From an uncultured Armatimonadota bacterium (lineage in GTDB: Bacteria > Armatimonadota > Armatimonadia > Armatimonadales > Armatimonadaceae), in NCBI GenBank assembly GCA_903910385.1, contig CAIVZM010000018.1, positions 1 to 64,000 of the forward strand: 64,000 nucleotides of DNA. Direction: 5' to 3'. Below, piece after piece: positions 6,813 to 16,148 of the stretch (position 1 is its first letter; each line of letters starts with the position of its first letter). A model generated the notes under the pieces. The model saw only the letters and a list, made by a program, of their open reading frames with translations. It was not told the origin of the DNA and searched no databases. The position numbers and the translations under genes are program-made.

Positions 6813-8615
6813 TTAAGCGAGTTGCTCAAAGGCGACTACCTGGGATTCCAGAACGGATAATGCGCCGCGCCAGAAGTTCTCATCGGTCAGGTCGACTCCA
6901 AGTGGTTCCACCAGCTTTTGAGGGGTCTGCGAACCGCCCGCCTGGAGCATCGCCAGATATTTCGGCGCAAAGGACGCCCCTTCCGCTTCATACTTGTTGT
7001 AGAGAGCGAGGGCGAGCATTTCACCGAAAGTATAGGCGTAGACATAAAACGGCGTGGAGATAAAGTGCGGAATATAACTCCACCATTGCGCGTGACCGGG
7101 TTCGAAGGTGACACTGCCGCCAAACATATCATTGGTGACGCCCTGCCAGATTTCCCCGAAGCGGGCGGCGGGAACTTCCCCCTTCTCCCGTCGTTCCTGA
7201 TGAGCCGCCTGTTCGAAACGATAGAGCGCCGTCTGTCGGAAGATCGTGGAGAACGCCTGCTCGATTTGCTGTGCATAGGCGGCGCGGCGTAAACGGCCAT
7301 CCCCCTGCGCCGCGATTTTATCGAAGACAAGTTGTTCGGCGAAGGTGGAAGCGACTTCCGCCATCGGCAATGTGCCATGGAAATTCAGATAGGTCTGCTT
7401 GCGTGAGACATAGGAATGGATTCCATGCCCCAGTTCATGCGCCAGAGTGCGAACATCACCCATTTTACCCAGATAACTCTGGAAGATATAGGGATGCTTA
7501 TCGGGAGTGATATACGAACAAAACGCCCCGCCGCGCTTTCCGGGACGTGGTTCCGCATCGATCCAGCCATTCTCAAAGAAAGCGGCGGCGGCATCGGCAT
7601 AAGTCATGTCGAAGTCACGGAACGCGGAAAGGGTCAGGTCACGCGCCGTTGAAAACGGAATCTTTTCTTCATCCGCAAACAGGGGGGCGTAACGGTCGTA
7701 TTGAAAAAGCTCCTCATAGCCCAGTAGTCGCTTTTTCACGGCGTAGTATCGCGCTACCAGAGGGTAGCCTTCCTGAGAAACGCGAACGACAGTGTCTACC
7801 GTTTCTTGTGTCAACTCGTTGGCAAGGTGGCGCGACTGCTCCGGGTAGGCATAGCCACGGAGACGGTCATCGGTCGCTTTATCCTGTAGCAAGGTATTGT
7901 AGATATAGGTGAGCGTCCGCGACTGCCCTTCGATTCCTGCTGACAGGGCATTGGATGCGGCGCGACGGTCATCGCGCTGGGAAGACTGCATCAGGTCAAG
8001 AACTTCGGAGAGCGTCGCCGGATTTTCGCGCCCCTCAACGGTGAAGCGCAAATTGGTGGTCACTTCATCGAACAGGCGCATAAACGCTCGCCGCCCGGTA
8101 TTCGCCTTTTCTTCCAGAACGCGTTCTTCATCCTCGGAAAGCATAAATGCGGCATTCGCCCTGATTTCATTCAGCCAATGGGTGTAATCGCCCAATTCCG
8201 GTGCAACGATGCGGGTGTCCAATTCATCAAGCGATAGTCGGGAAAGTTCAATTTCAAAGAACAGCGACGGCAAGGTAGACTGAGTTATGCTCTCGCGCAT
8301 TTTCTGCAAGAACGCGCCGTTTTCGGGAGCCGTATCCGCGGCGAACCGCAACCCGGAATAGGCGCCGATTTTACTATTTTCCTGATATAACTGTTCAAAT
8401 TCCGCAATAGCGTCACGGAGATCAGAGGGAGAAAGTTGCGCGACTTTTCCCTTATAGCGTTCCGCGAACGCCTTACTTCCTGCGGTGATTGCTGCTAAGG
8501 ATTCATCGATTCGCGGGTCGTCCGGCGAAGAAAACAAATCGTTGAGGTTCCAGCGAGGCGGGATCTCAGGAACCGCTTCAGAGGAAGAGAAATTTACATC
8601 GTGGTCAGTTGTCAT
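6813..8615 (-). CDS. pepF: Oligoendopeptidase F (M3B)
   Basis: A 600-residue cytoplasmic zinc peptidase, the normal length for PepF. The N-terminal all-helical oligoendopeptidase F domain (about residues 110-185) precedes the M3 catalytic domain. The catalytic helix TLAHELGHGIHSY carries HExxH with the third ligand Glu in the following helix (MAEVASTFAEQL). Late M3 motifs (SYIPHFISTPFYVYAYTFGE) are present. It degrades oligopeptides of roughly 7-17 residues during peptide turnover. It starts at ATG without an evident Shine-Dalgarno and stands alone. Confidence 0.95.
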   Translation of the reverse strand: MTTDHDVNFSSSEAVPEIPPRWNLNDLFSSPDDPRIDESLAAITAGSKAFAERYKGKVAQLSPSDLRDAIAEFEQLYQENSKIGAYSGLRFAADTAPENGAFLQKMRESITQSTLPSLFFEIELSRLSLDELDTRIVAPELGDYTHWLNEIRANAAFMLSEDEERVLEEKANTGRRAFMRLFDEVTTNLRFTVEGRENPATLSEVLDLMQSSQRDDRRAASNALSAGIEGQSRTLTYIYNTLLQDKATDDRLRGYAYPEQSRHLANELTQETVDTVVRVSQEGYPLVARYYAVKKRLLGYEELFQYDRYAPLFADEEKIPFSTARDLTLSAFRDFDMTYADAAAAFFENGWIDAEPRPGKRGGAFCSYITPDKHPYIFQSYLGKMGDVRTLAHELGHGIHSYVSRKQTYLNFHGTLPMAEVASTFAEQLVFDKIAAQGDGRLRRAAYAQQIEQAFSTIFRQTALYRFEQAAHQERREKGEVPAARFGEIWQGVTNDMFGGSVTFEPGHAQWWSYIPHFISTPFYVYAYTFGEMLALALYNKYEAEGASFAPKYLAMLQAGGSQTPQKLVEPLGVDLTDENFWRGALSVLESQVVAFEQLA

Positions 8616-8827
8616 GGTGATGCACTTTCGTTAGGTGGGCGCTTTCGTCGGTACAGGCGTCGCGGTAAATAGATAAGTCCTTATGACGAATCCTCCGCGA
8701 ATCCGTTCCCGGTAACGCAGCATATCGCCAGTGGAATATACCACTCAACAGAGAACGGGGTTATCGATGAACGGCAGTAATTTTCTTAAAATGCGAAAAG
8801 TCCCTGCAAAAACGTGAGGAAAACCTG

Positions 8828-9319
8828 ATGCAACAGAACAATGCAAGCGGCGCTGACACCCCTCAAATTTTGAGGGAAGAGAGGAATTCTGCGGAAACCG
8901 CCGTGGCGTTACCATCCCTATCGCTGGATAGAACCGAATTGATACGCGCTGCTCAGGAAGTGCGCCAAAACGCTTATGCTCCCTATTCGAACTATTCCGT
9001 CGGGGCGGCGGTTCGGACGATTGATGGTCGCGTTTTTGTCGGTTGCAATGTGGAAAACGCCTCGTTCGGGTTGACCGTCTGCGCTGAGCGAAACGCGATT
9101 TTCGCCGCAGTCGCCGCCGGGGCGCGAGAAATCGTCGCCGTTGCCGTGGTTACCGGGGACGGCGGTTCGCCCTGTGGCGCCTGCCGTCAGGTACTGGCGG
9201 AATTCCGTCCACGATCCGGCGATCCGCTGGAAATCATTACGACGGATGTCACTGGCGCCGTCGTCATGGAAAGCGCCATTTCGGCTCTTCTTCCTTTTGC
9301 GTTTGACTTGCCTTCCTGA
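8828..9319 (+). CDS. cdd: Cytidine deaminase
   Basis: A 163-residue homotetrameric-type cytidine deaminase with a 35-residue N-terminal extension not usual in the family (typical length about 130). The substrate and zinc motifs are complete: NYSVGAAV, GCNVENASF, CAERNAI (catalytic Glu) and PCGACRQVLAEF (zinc Cys pair). It converts cytidine and deoxycytidine to uridine forms in pyrimidine salvage. A GTGAGGAAA ribosome site lies 6-9 nt before the ATG. The monocistronic gene faces the convergent large secreted-protein operon. Confidence 0.95.
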   Translation: MQQNNASGADTPQILREERNSAETAVALPSLSLDRTELIRAAQEVRQNAYAPYSNYSVGAAVRTIDGRVFVGCNVENASFGLTVCAERNAIFAAVAAGAREIVAVAVVTGDGGSPCGACRQVLAEFRPRSGDPLEIITTDVTGAVVMESAISALLPFAFDLPS

Positions 9320-9347
9320 CGGTCTTTGCTACACATAGAACCAAATT

Positions 9348-12206
9348 TCACTCCGCTGAAGCGCCTTGTTTTGGCGACGGCTCCAGCGGAGTGATTAAAG
9401 GAAGCGCATCACGAACGGGAATCAGAGTCAAATCCACGACCATACCGTCCCAATTCGGCGCGTACTGTTTACTGATTTCGCCGATATCCCCGGCGACGCT
9501 TCGTGGAAAGTCCGGTATTTTCGAGCCGGGAAAGGGTTTCGGATTGATGCGATGCCGATATAGAATGATTTTGGCTGCCCCGCGTAGCGATTCCGCTATC
9601 TCTTTCGGATTGCCATAAGGTCGAACGCGAATGTCGGACTCAGCGGCATCGAAACTGGCGAAATATTTCGTGCCCCATTGTGTCCCTTGACGGTCGTCCT
9701 GATAGAGGGGCAGGTTCGGGCGCTCTTTACGGATCGCCTGATAGACTTTCGCCAGTAGATCCATCGAACGCTTGTCCAGAAATTCCGACCAGGCGATATT
9801 TGGCGTCTGGTATGCCGGGTCCATCTTGAACTCGTTTCCGATCTGCCGATACTTCGCCTGAAAGATCTCGGCGGAAAAGTAGGGCAGGTTTGTGTCCAGA
9901 TTTCCGGTGGAGTAATTTTGCACCGGGATATCTACCGGGTCAATCCCTTGCGCCCGGAGGAAATCGAGGCGGTGTTCCTCGCCAAACCCGAACCCACCTC
10001 CTTCCGCTATTTGAATACCGAATCTCTCGTCTGTCTGACGGTAATAGCCGGGAGCGCTGACAGACTGCAATATGACGCCTGCCAGTCCAGGCGTCCGGGC
10101 GACTGTAAGAATACGACGCGTCACTTCGGCGATAACGGCGTCCGTCGGGGTAATCCACCCCTTTTCCTCTTCTCGAAGGATACTGATCCATTCCAGCAAT
10201 TCCAGAGCATTCAGGCCGGGAGTGGAGGGAACCATTCGTTTATCCCGCGCTATCGTTCGTGTATAGGCTTGCTCCGCCGTCTCACCCAGAAGGTTGATAT
10301 CCGCCTCTCCGACGCCTATTTTTTGTAATAGAGGCGTCATCGCAAAGACGGCGATGCCGTTTTTCTTGCCGGCGGTGATGGCCGCTTTTAGCGGAGCGAG
10401 ACCGGCATCATCTACTTTGTTCAGGGGGCAGGATAGGAACAGTTCATTGAAACCTTTGAGTTTCGCCTGCATAATGCACTGTTCGGCTTCCTGCACTGTA
10501 GCAGGAGCGACGGCGAGAATACGACGCTTGATTTTCGGGTCTATATAACGCGCTTTTTCTTTTTTGACGACATCGTCTTTTTCAGGCGACGGCGTTGGGC
10601 GACGCCCTGCCTGAAACATACGCACCAGCATATAGGAGTCGATACTCGCCTCATATAAGTCCCGCAAGGGGATGCCATCGCCAGTAATCCAGGTTCCCTT
10701 CAGAGTCACATTGAGTCGCACTTTATCCGTTCGGACACGAATGGGCGGCGTCATTTGCTCCCACATTTTGACGCCCTTTTCCACCTGTTTTTTCATGGAG
10801 TCCGGCAGCTTCGCCGTCTCGGCATCATAACCTTCGTAGGGATTTCCATCCGTCCATTTCTTCAGGATTTTCTGCATCATGTCGTCGGGGAGCGCCCGAG
10901 AATCATCAGGGTCATTACGAAGGTCTGATACAGAAACCCGCTTTGACGCCTGTTCCATCGCCTTTTCCATAAGGCGGGAACGTTCCATATTCGCTTCGCC
11001 CGCCCAGTTGCTGACCTTCATCCATTTTGTTCCAATACCTTCGATATCGTAGGTCAACAAGAACGAGGTGGGAGATAGTCGGCGGTAGGTTCCGGTGACG
11101 CTCCTTGCCAGACCTTCCAGAATATCGCCCGCCCGGATTCCCTGATTGGGGACGATACACAGAAAGACGGGTAACGCTCCAGCACGACGATCCGTAAGTA
11201 TTTCAATTCCTGTCGTTGCGCTTACCGCCTTTAGAACGTCACCGATGGTCTTTTCAGAGCCGGTCAGCGGCACGCCCGCATCCAACTGAGGCGCTGCGTA
11301 GTCCAGATCGCCGGGTTTTAACCGATTGGGAGTTTTAATGATTATGGGAACGCCATATAAACTGGTGCGATCCGGTTCACGGTTCCCATCCTCACCGTTC
11401 CAAACGCGTTGCCATCGCGTCTGCCCATCCTCCGGATTGTCGTAATCACCGAACCCGTAGTATGAGTTTTCATTATCGGCAGCCGGGACAGTAAAAGAGA
11501 CGGATCGGTTCAGACGAAAACGCATCCGCCTCATATCTACCGTGACGGGTTCGCCTTCGGCATGAACGGAAAAACCTCCTTCTGCCGTCTTTTCGTAGGT
11601 CATTTTCTGAATCTTGAGAGATTTAGGAAGGACAACCTCAAAAAACGGACGCTGTTCGGGCGACAAATCCGAAAGGGAGATTCCGTCACCACAGGCGCGA
11701 GCCCACTGATCAGAGGTAAACGTCGTGAGAAGCCATTGCATCGCCTCACTCCCCTGTAATCCCGACATAATAGACGCTTTACCGGGCTGAGTATTGATGA
11801 GTGTCATCTCACGCGGCGGCAGAATCGTCAGGCGTCCGACATTCACCAGACGGCGGGCGAAGGCAAGGGCTATTGTGCCAAGAGCGGGGGCGGGCTGATT
11901 GGTTTTGTACAGATTGGGTAAAGGTCGCTCAAGGGGCGATTGTGGGTTTGGGTCGACAACCAGTAACGCCCCATTCCGCCCCGGGTCGTAGTTCATCCGT
12001 GAAAGGTATAGCCCCATGTCCCCGACTTGCTGTCCTGTACTGACAATCGGTACAGAAAAGATGTCCGGACCATCAGCAGGGACGGCGGCAGCGGCATCCT
12101 GAGCATATGCCGGAATGGTAGAGAATCCGGCGACCATCGCCATTCCCAGAAACAGAGCGCACCCTCTCTTTGCCCTGCCTTCTTTACGCCACGCCTCCCA
12201 TGTCAT
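9348..12206 (-). CDS. Large secreted protein, paralogue A
   Basis: About 952 residues. The ATG at 12204-12206 is chosen because AGAGGAG precedes it and it opens a signal peptide (KRGCALFLGMAMVAGFSTIPAYAQ); the frame continues 28 codons upstream. Region 1 (to about residue 180) has RLTILPPREMTLINTQPGKAS. Region 2 (about 310-430) has KTIGDVLKAVSATTGIEI and GDILEGLARSVTGTYRRL, which resembles the STN/secretin N-domain pattern. The C-terminal third looks like a TIM barrel (LKGFNELFLSCPLN, GGFGFGEEHRLDFLRAQGID, PNWDGMVVDLTLIP) comparable with family-10-like putative hydrolases. The function is unknown. It is an obvious tandem paralogue of the next upstream gene, and both are exported. Confidence 0.6.
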   Translation of the reverse strand: MTWEAWRKEGRAKRGCALFLGMAMVAGFSTIPAYAQDAAAAVPADGPDIFSVPIVSTGQQVGDMGLYLSRMNYDPGRNGALLVVDPNPQSPLERPLPNLYKTNQPAPALGTIALAFARRLVNVGRLTILPPREMTLINTQPGKASIMSGLQGSEAMQWLLTTFTSDQWARACGDGISLSDLSPEQRPFFEVVLPKSLKIQKMTYEKTAEGGFSVHAEGEPVTVDMRRMRFRLNRSVSFTVPAADNENSYYGFGDYDNPEDGQTRWQRVWNGEDGNREPDRTSLYGVPIIIKTPNRLKPGDLDYAAPQLDAGVPLTGSEKTIGDVLKAVSATTGIEILTDRRAGALPVFLCIVPNQGIRAGDILEGLARSVTGTYRRLSPTSFLLTYDIEGIGTKWMKVSNWAGEANMERSRLMEKAMEQASKRVSVSDLRNDPDDSRALPDDMMQKILKKWTDGNPYEGYDAETAKLPDSMKKQVEKGVKMWEQMTPPIRVRTDKVRLNVTLKGTWITGDGIPLRDLYEASIDSYMLVRMFQAGRRPTPSPEKDDVVKKEKARYIDPKIKRRILAVAPATVQEAEQCIMQAKLKGFNELFLSCPLNKVDDAGLAPLKAAITAGKKNGIAVFAMTPLLQKIGVGEADINLLGETAEQAYTRTIARDKRMVPSTPGLNALELLEWISILREEEKGWITPTDAVIAEVTRRILTVARTPGLAGVILQSVSAPGYYRQTDERFGIQIAEGGGFGFGEEHRLDFLRAQGIDPVDIPVQNYSTGNLDTNLPYFSAEIFQAKYRQIGNEFKMDPAYQTPNIAWSEFLDKRSMDLLAKVYQAIRKERPNLPLYQDDRQGTQWGTKYFASFDAAESDIRVRPYGNPKEIAESLRGAAKIILYRHRINPKPFPGSKIPDFPRSVAGDIGEISKQYAPNWDGMVVDLTLIPVRDALPLITPLEPSPKQGASAE

Positions 12207-12260
12207 CTCTTTTACTCCTCTACCGCAATTCTGTGTCTTGACCAATAAGACTGCGTCCCT

Positions 12261-12290
12261 ATTCTGTGGATTCAAATTCTGTGGATTCAA
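12261..12290. repeat. Tandem duplication, 2 x 15 bp
   Basis: ATTCTGTGGATTCAA occurs at 12261-12275 and again at 12276-12290, in the spacer between the two paralogous secreted-protein genes. Confidence 0.95.
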
Positions 12291-12294
12291 ACGA

Positions 12295-15123
12295 TTACAA
12301 CGAGGACGCTCTTTTCTTCGTCTTTTCGTCCGGCGTTTCTGCCAGAGCGCTCAACAGGCGCAGGGCATCCTCTGGCGCCAACTGGCTAATATCAATCGCC
12401 AGACCATCATAGTCCTTCGCAGCGGTCTTCGCTTTTTCCACAATGGAATCGGCGAACGATTGCGGTTCCTGAGCGCTACGACTCGCCTTGTCCCACCCCC
12501 CACGCTTCAGAACGATCCGGTGCAGTTGCCGGGCGCGAGACCGCCCCTCTCCTTCCGGTGAAAAGACAGGGTTCCGGGGTAAAGCGTCCGCCGCCTCCCA
12601 GAGACCGAACCATTCCGCATAGGGGGTCGCATAATCGCTGGCGAGATCAGAAATGAAGATCGGCAACTTCGGGTTCGCCTCGGTCAAAACGGCATGAAAG
12701 CGTTTCAGACGTTCCGTCGCGAAATTGTAGCGGTAATCACGCCACTCAACGGTAGGCGTCCTCACTTCGATTGTCTTGCCATTGCTGTTCACTGTCAAAC
12801 CGTTCGGCGCATCCGGGAAGAAAGGCAGGGAGCAATCCATATCCCGGATTCCATAGGGGCTATCGGAAGCGATATCCACCGGGTCGATTCCCTGCGTTCG
12901 CAAAAAGGCAAGTCGAACGGGCAACGTGTAACCAAAGTACCCGCCGGGAAAAATACCGTCTCCGCCCTGGAATTCGCCGCCGTAGCCCGGCGGCGTTGCG
13001 TTTTTGAAAGCGACGCCCACAACGCCGGGAATCGATGCCAATGTCCGTAATCGCCGCTCCATCGCCGCTGTTTCCGTTGTAGAAGGAAGCCGCCAGTGGC
13101 GCCAGCGTTCGAATTGCCACTCGGAACCGCTCCACCAGTCCGGATGACTCCTGTAGAGGGAGGAGGTTTTCTGAGCCAGAAACCATTCCTCCCCTGTTTG
13201 ACCCAGGATATTCTGTTCGAGTCTTCCGCTCTTTCCGAAACGCAACGCGGAGATACAGACATAAACCGGGAGATTTTTTGTTTTTGCGGCGGCGATTACC
13301 GCTTTCAGCGGGGCGTCGTTCTCGTCATCGAGCGTTTTCATCACCCAGAATTCACGGATACCGCGCGTAACGCCAGCGGCGACAAACCGCCGCGCCTCTT
13401 CCGTGGTCGCCGGAGAAATGATCACTGCACGGCGTTTCAGTTCAGTGGGCAGGCCGCGCGGCGTTTTTTTCTCCGTCGCTATAGCGGGGGTCGGCGAGCT
13501 GACACTGGCAGTCTTCGGCGCGGGACGCATGAGTCGCCCCAGAAACTGCGATGACATACCGTACCCATTGATCGCTTGACCATCCTCCAATTTCTCGCCG
13601 TTCGGAAGCCTCCAGGCGAAAGTAAGCTCTGAGCCAATGAGAACGCTGTCGGTACGGACAGGTATCGGTGGGTTGGCGTCCTCATTCCAGAACTTCGCCT
13701 GCTTCTCTACGTCACGCCGTAATTTCGGCGTTAGTTCGTTGACTTTTACAGGAATGCCCAACGCGTATTTCTCTCGCGACCACTCGTCTTCCATACGGCG
13801 ATTCAGGTCCGGGGGCAGTGCGAAGTCATCGCCGGGAAAATACTTGATATAGGGTAACGGATTCGCTTTCGCCGCTTCCTCTACCGCTTTATCGACACGG
13901 TCATAGCGTTCCTGTTCCGCCGCGCCGCGCCACTGGGTCAATCGTGCAAGACGCGTCCCAATACCTTCGACATCGTCAGTCAAAAGAAAGACGACGTTCT
14001 GACCTTCATCAAAACGGCGGTACGTTCCCGTTACCGCCCCTGCGAGCGCCATCAGAAGGTCGCCTGACCGCACCGACTGATTGGATGCGGCGCGCATTCC
14101 CAGCGGCAGGTCTCGCAGTCTTCGGTCAGCGTACAGTTCCCACCCGGTCACATCACGTACCGCGTTGAGCGCGTCGCCCAGAGTCTTCCAATCGGGCGAC
14201 AGAGTCACCGGCGCATCGAGAGCGGTAGCGGCATAGTCCAGTTGTCCGGGCTTGAGACGACTCGGGACACTCTGAAAAATCGGGACGCCGAAGGAGCTAC
14301 GGCGGTCATTCGTATTCTCCATAGAACCGGTGAATGTCAGCCCCCCATCATCTCGCATATGCACCGGCGTGTTGACGATTGCGCCGGGCGTATTTTCACT
14401 GGAGGAGGAATGGCTTACCGCTTTGGCGTCCTCTTTTCCGAGCTGCGAAAACGTATAGATCGTCTTACGCCCCAGTTGCAGTCGCAGTTGGCTCGTCGCT
14501 ACCGGTTGAGGATCTCCTATTTTCTTGTAGTTATAACTATTAGGTTTTCCCTCTATCGCTTCCATCTCATTTTTCTGTATAGCGAACCCGCGTTCCGGAG
14601 GGAGGAAGGTGGCGAAAATCTCCTGCTGATCCGGCGTCAGGTCGCCCAGACCGATGCCTTTACTTCCGGCAATGCTCCACTGCGCTTCCGTCAGGGACGC
14701 CAGCAGGAGTTTCATCCGATCTGTGACTTCCAGATTAGCGAATATTTTGGCGCGGCCGGGTTCCGTATTGATCACCGTCATCTGGCGCGGGGCGAGGACG
14801 GTAATCACTCCGGCATTGACAATTTTCCGGTCAAATGCTTCCCCGACAGAACGTAGAGATTCTTGTTTCCTGTTGGTAGATTCGACCCCGGGCCGAGCCA
14901 CGATAAGAGCGACGCCGTTTTGAGCGGGATCGTAGGGAATCGCCGCCAATGCCGTGGTCGGAGTCCAGCGTGGGGGCGCGGGGTTCTGAGCAAGAGCGGA
15001 GGATAAAAAAGAAACGAAAATCAGCGGAATCAGGATAAGACCGAGTTTGGATGGATTGTTGGAAAACTCCGAAGAAAAACGAGAGAAAGCTTTCGGAAAT
15101 CGGCAATGACGCAGGACAGACAT
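12295..15123 (-). CDS. Large secreted protein, paralogue B
   Basis: A 942-residue homologue of the downstream gene, collinear over its whole length. Shared landmarks include ITVLAPRQMTVINTEPGRAK, RLKPGQLDYAATALDAPV, SGDLLMALAGAVTGTYRRF, DDVEGIGTRLARLTQW and the barrel segment GGYFGYTLPVRLAFLRTQ followed by GIDPVDI. The signal peptide (KLGLILIPLIFVSFLSSALAQ) follows a long 25-residue n-region. AGGAGG lies 7 nt before the ATG at 15121-15123. The spacer to paralogue A is about 90 nt, so one operon is likely. The pair arose by gene duplication and has diverged strongly. A periplasmic or cell-surface polysaccharide-related role is only a guess from the barrel-like C-terminus. Confidence 0.6.
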   Translation of the reverse strand: MSVLRHCRFPKAFSRFSSEFSNNPSKLGLILIPLIFVSFLSSALAQNPAPPRWTPTTALAAIPYDPAQNGVALIVARPGVESTNRKQESLRSVGEAFDRKIVNAGVITVLAPRQMTVINTEPGRAKIFANLEVTDRMKLLLASLTEAQWSIAGSKGIGLGDLTPDQQEIFATFLPPERGFAIQKNEMEAIEGKPNSYNYKKIGDPQPVATSQLRLQLGRKTIYTFSQLGKEDAKAVSHSSSSENTPGAIVNTPVHMRDDGGLTFTGSMENTNDRRSSFGVPIFQSVPSRLKPGQLDYAATALDAPVTLSPDWKTLGDALNAVRDVTGWELYADRRLRDLPLGMRAASNQSVRSGDLLMALAGAVTGTYRRFDEGQNVVFLLTDDVEGIGTRLARLTQWRGAAEQERYDRVDKAVEEAAKANPLPYIKYFPGDDFALPPDLNRRMEDEWSREKYALGIPVKVNELTPKLRRDVEKQAKFWNEDANPPIPVRTDSVLIGSELTFAWRLPNGEKLEDGQAINGYGMSSQFLGRLMRPAPKTASVSSPTPAIATEKKTPRGLPTELKRRAVIISPATTEEARRFVAAGVTRGIREFWVMKTLDDENDAPLKAVIAAAKTKNLPVYVCISALRFGKSGRLEQNILGQTGEEWFLAQKTSSLYRSHPDWWSGSEWQFERWRHWRLPSTTETAAMERRLRTLASIPGVVGVAFKNATPPGYGGEFQGGDGIFPGGYFGYTLPVRLAFLRTQGIDPVDIASDSPYGIRDMDCSLPFFPDAPNGLTVNSNGKTIEVRTPTVEWRDYRYNFATERLKRFHAVLTEANPKLPIFISDLASDYATPYAEWFGLWEAADALPRNPVFSPEGEGRSRARQLHRIVLKRGGWDKASRSAQEPQSFADSIVEKAKTAAKDYDGLAIDISQLAPEDALRLLSALAETPDEKTKKRASSL

Positions 15124-15303
15124 CACAGTTCCTCCTGTTGATAAGACACACTGACGCCGGTTTTGTTACGGACACAGGCAGCGAAACCATAATTTACGAG
15201 GCTCATATATACAGGATTCCTCAATGCGATGGTTGCCTTCACGTTTAGCTTCACGGGCAAAAGCGCGATACGGATCGGAGGGCATTTGCACGACGGAGGG
15301 GAA

Positions 15304-15939
15304 TTATTCGCGCAATTGGGCGTAAGTTTCCGCCAGACAACAAATATCATCCGGGGCGCATTCCACAAATCGGGACGAGATCAATACGCCGACGCGCACC
15401 AGAATATCGCCTTCGTCTTTTAAAACATCCCTGTCCGAATTGGTGAGCGACTGCTCCACTTCCTCCCTCGCTGCCGGTCGCATCGCCGCGAGCAAAAGAT
15501 ATTTACTGACTCCGGCGCAATTCCAGCGGATGGGATCATACGGCGTATCGCTCAGTCGTTGCCAATCTCGTGAAATTCGTTCCACATTCAGACCGTAGAG
15601 TGGGATGGTGACGGTAGGCTCCCGCTGCATATAAAAGCCATTATAGTCGACTTCGATTTGATGTGAGGCAGGGTTCCGAAGGGTGCGGGGCTTGAAAGGA
15701 TAGGTCGCCAGTCCGAGCAGAGAGTCCAGTTCCGGCCAGTAACTGACATAGACGCCCATCGCTGTCGGGATTTCCAGAGCGACATGCCCGAAGTCCGGCA
15801 TAATGCCCAGATTCGCCACCACAGAGACGCTGGTCGGCTCCCAGATATGTGCCAGAACAGGCATGGCGGACGTTGGCGCGTACTGCATGGCGAAGAATCC
15901 GATGTCTGCCGATAGGCGTCGAAACCAATTCGGTTTCAT
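15304..15939 (-). CDS. Uncharacterised protein, possibly permuted papain-like (NlpC/P60-type)
   Basis: A 211-residue protein not confidently placed. The order of conserved-looking segments is FGHVALEIPT, then GVYVSYWPE, then IRWNCAGVSKYLLLAA. A His early, within a strand, followed by an aromatic-rich strand and a Cys at a helix start is the arrangement of permuted NlpC/P60 (LRAT-like) enzymes, so a papain-fold hydrolase is possible. No signal peptide is evident. The ATG at 15939 has no clear ribosome site. Downstream of the preceding minus-strand gene and upstream of this one lies an 11-bp inverted repeat. Confidence 0.45.
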   Translation of the reverse strand: MKPNWFRRLSADIGFFAMQYAPTSAMPVLAHIWEPTSVSVVANLGIMPDFGHVALEIPTAMGVYVSYWPELDSLLGLATYPFKPRTLRNPASHQIEVDYNGFYMQREPTVTIPLYGLNVERISRDWQRLSDTPYDPIRWNCAGVSKYLLLAAMRPAAREEVEQSLTNSDRDVLKDEGDILVRVGVLISSRFVECAPDDICCLAETYAQLRE

Positions 15940-15982
15940 CGCTTGTCAGCGCCACGAGCGATGTTCTCTTTCCCAAGACCAA

Positions 15983-16027
15983 CAATGAGCGGACCGTATC
16001 GATAACTATTCGACACTCCGCTCATTG
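15983..16027. repeat. 11-bp inverted repeat
   Basis: CAATGAGCGGA (15983-15993) and TCCGCTCATTG (16017-16027) are perfectly complementary with a 23-nt loop. There is no T-run, so it may be an RNA-stabilising hairpin downstream of the glycine-rich protein gene, or an operator. Confidence 0.7.
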
Positions 16028-16148
16028 CTGTTCTTACCAGATTGTTTTTACGAGACATTCGAAGCGCAATGATAATCTCACCAGGGACAATATTACCAAA
16101 CGCTCCGCCTACAATAACGCCGACCGCTATGTCGATGGCGTTTCCTTG

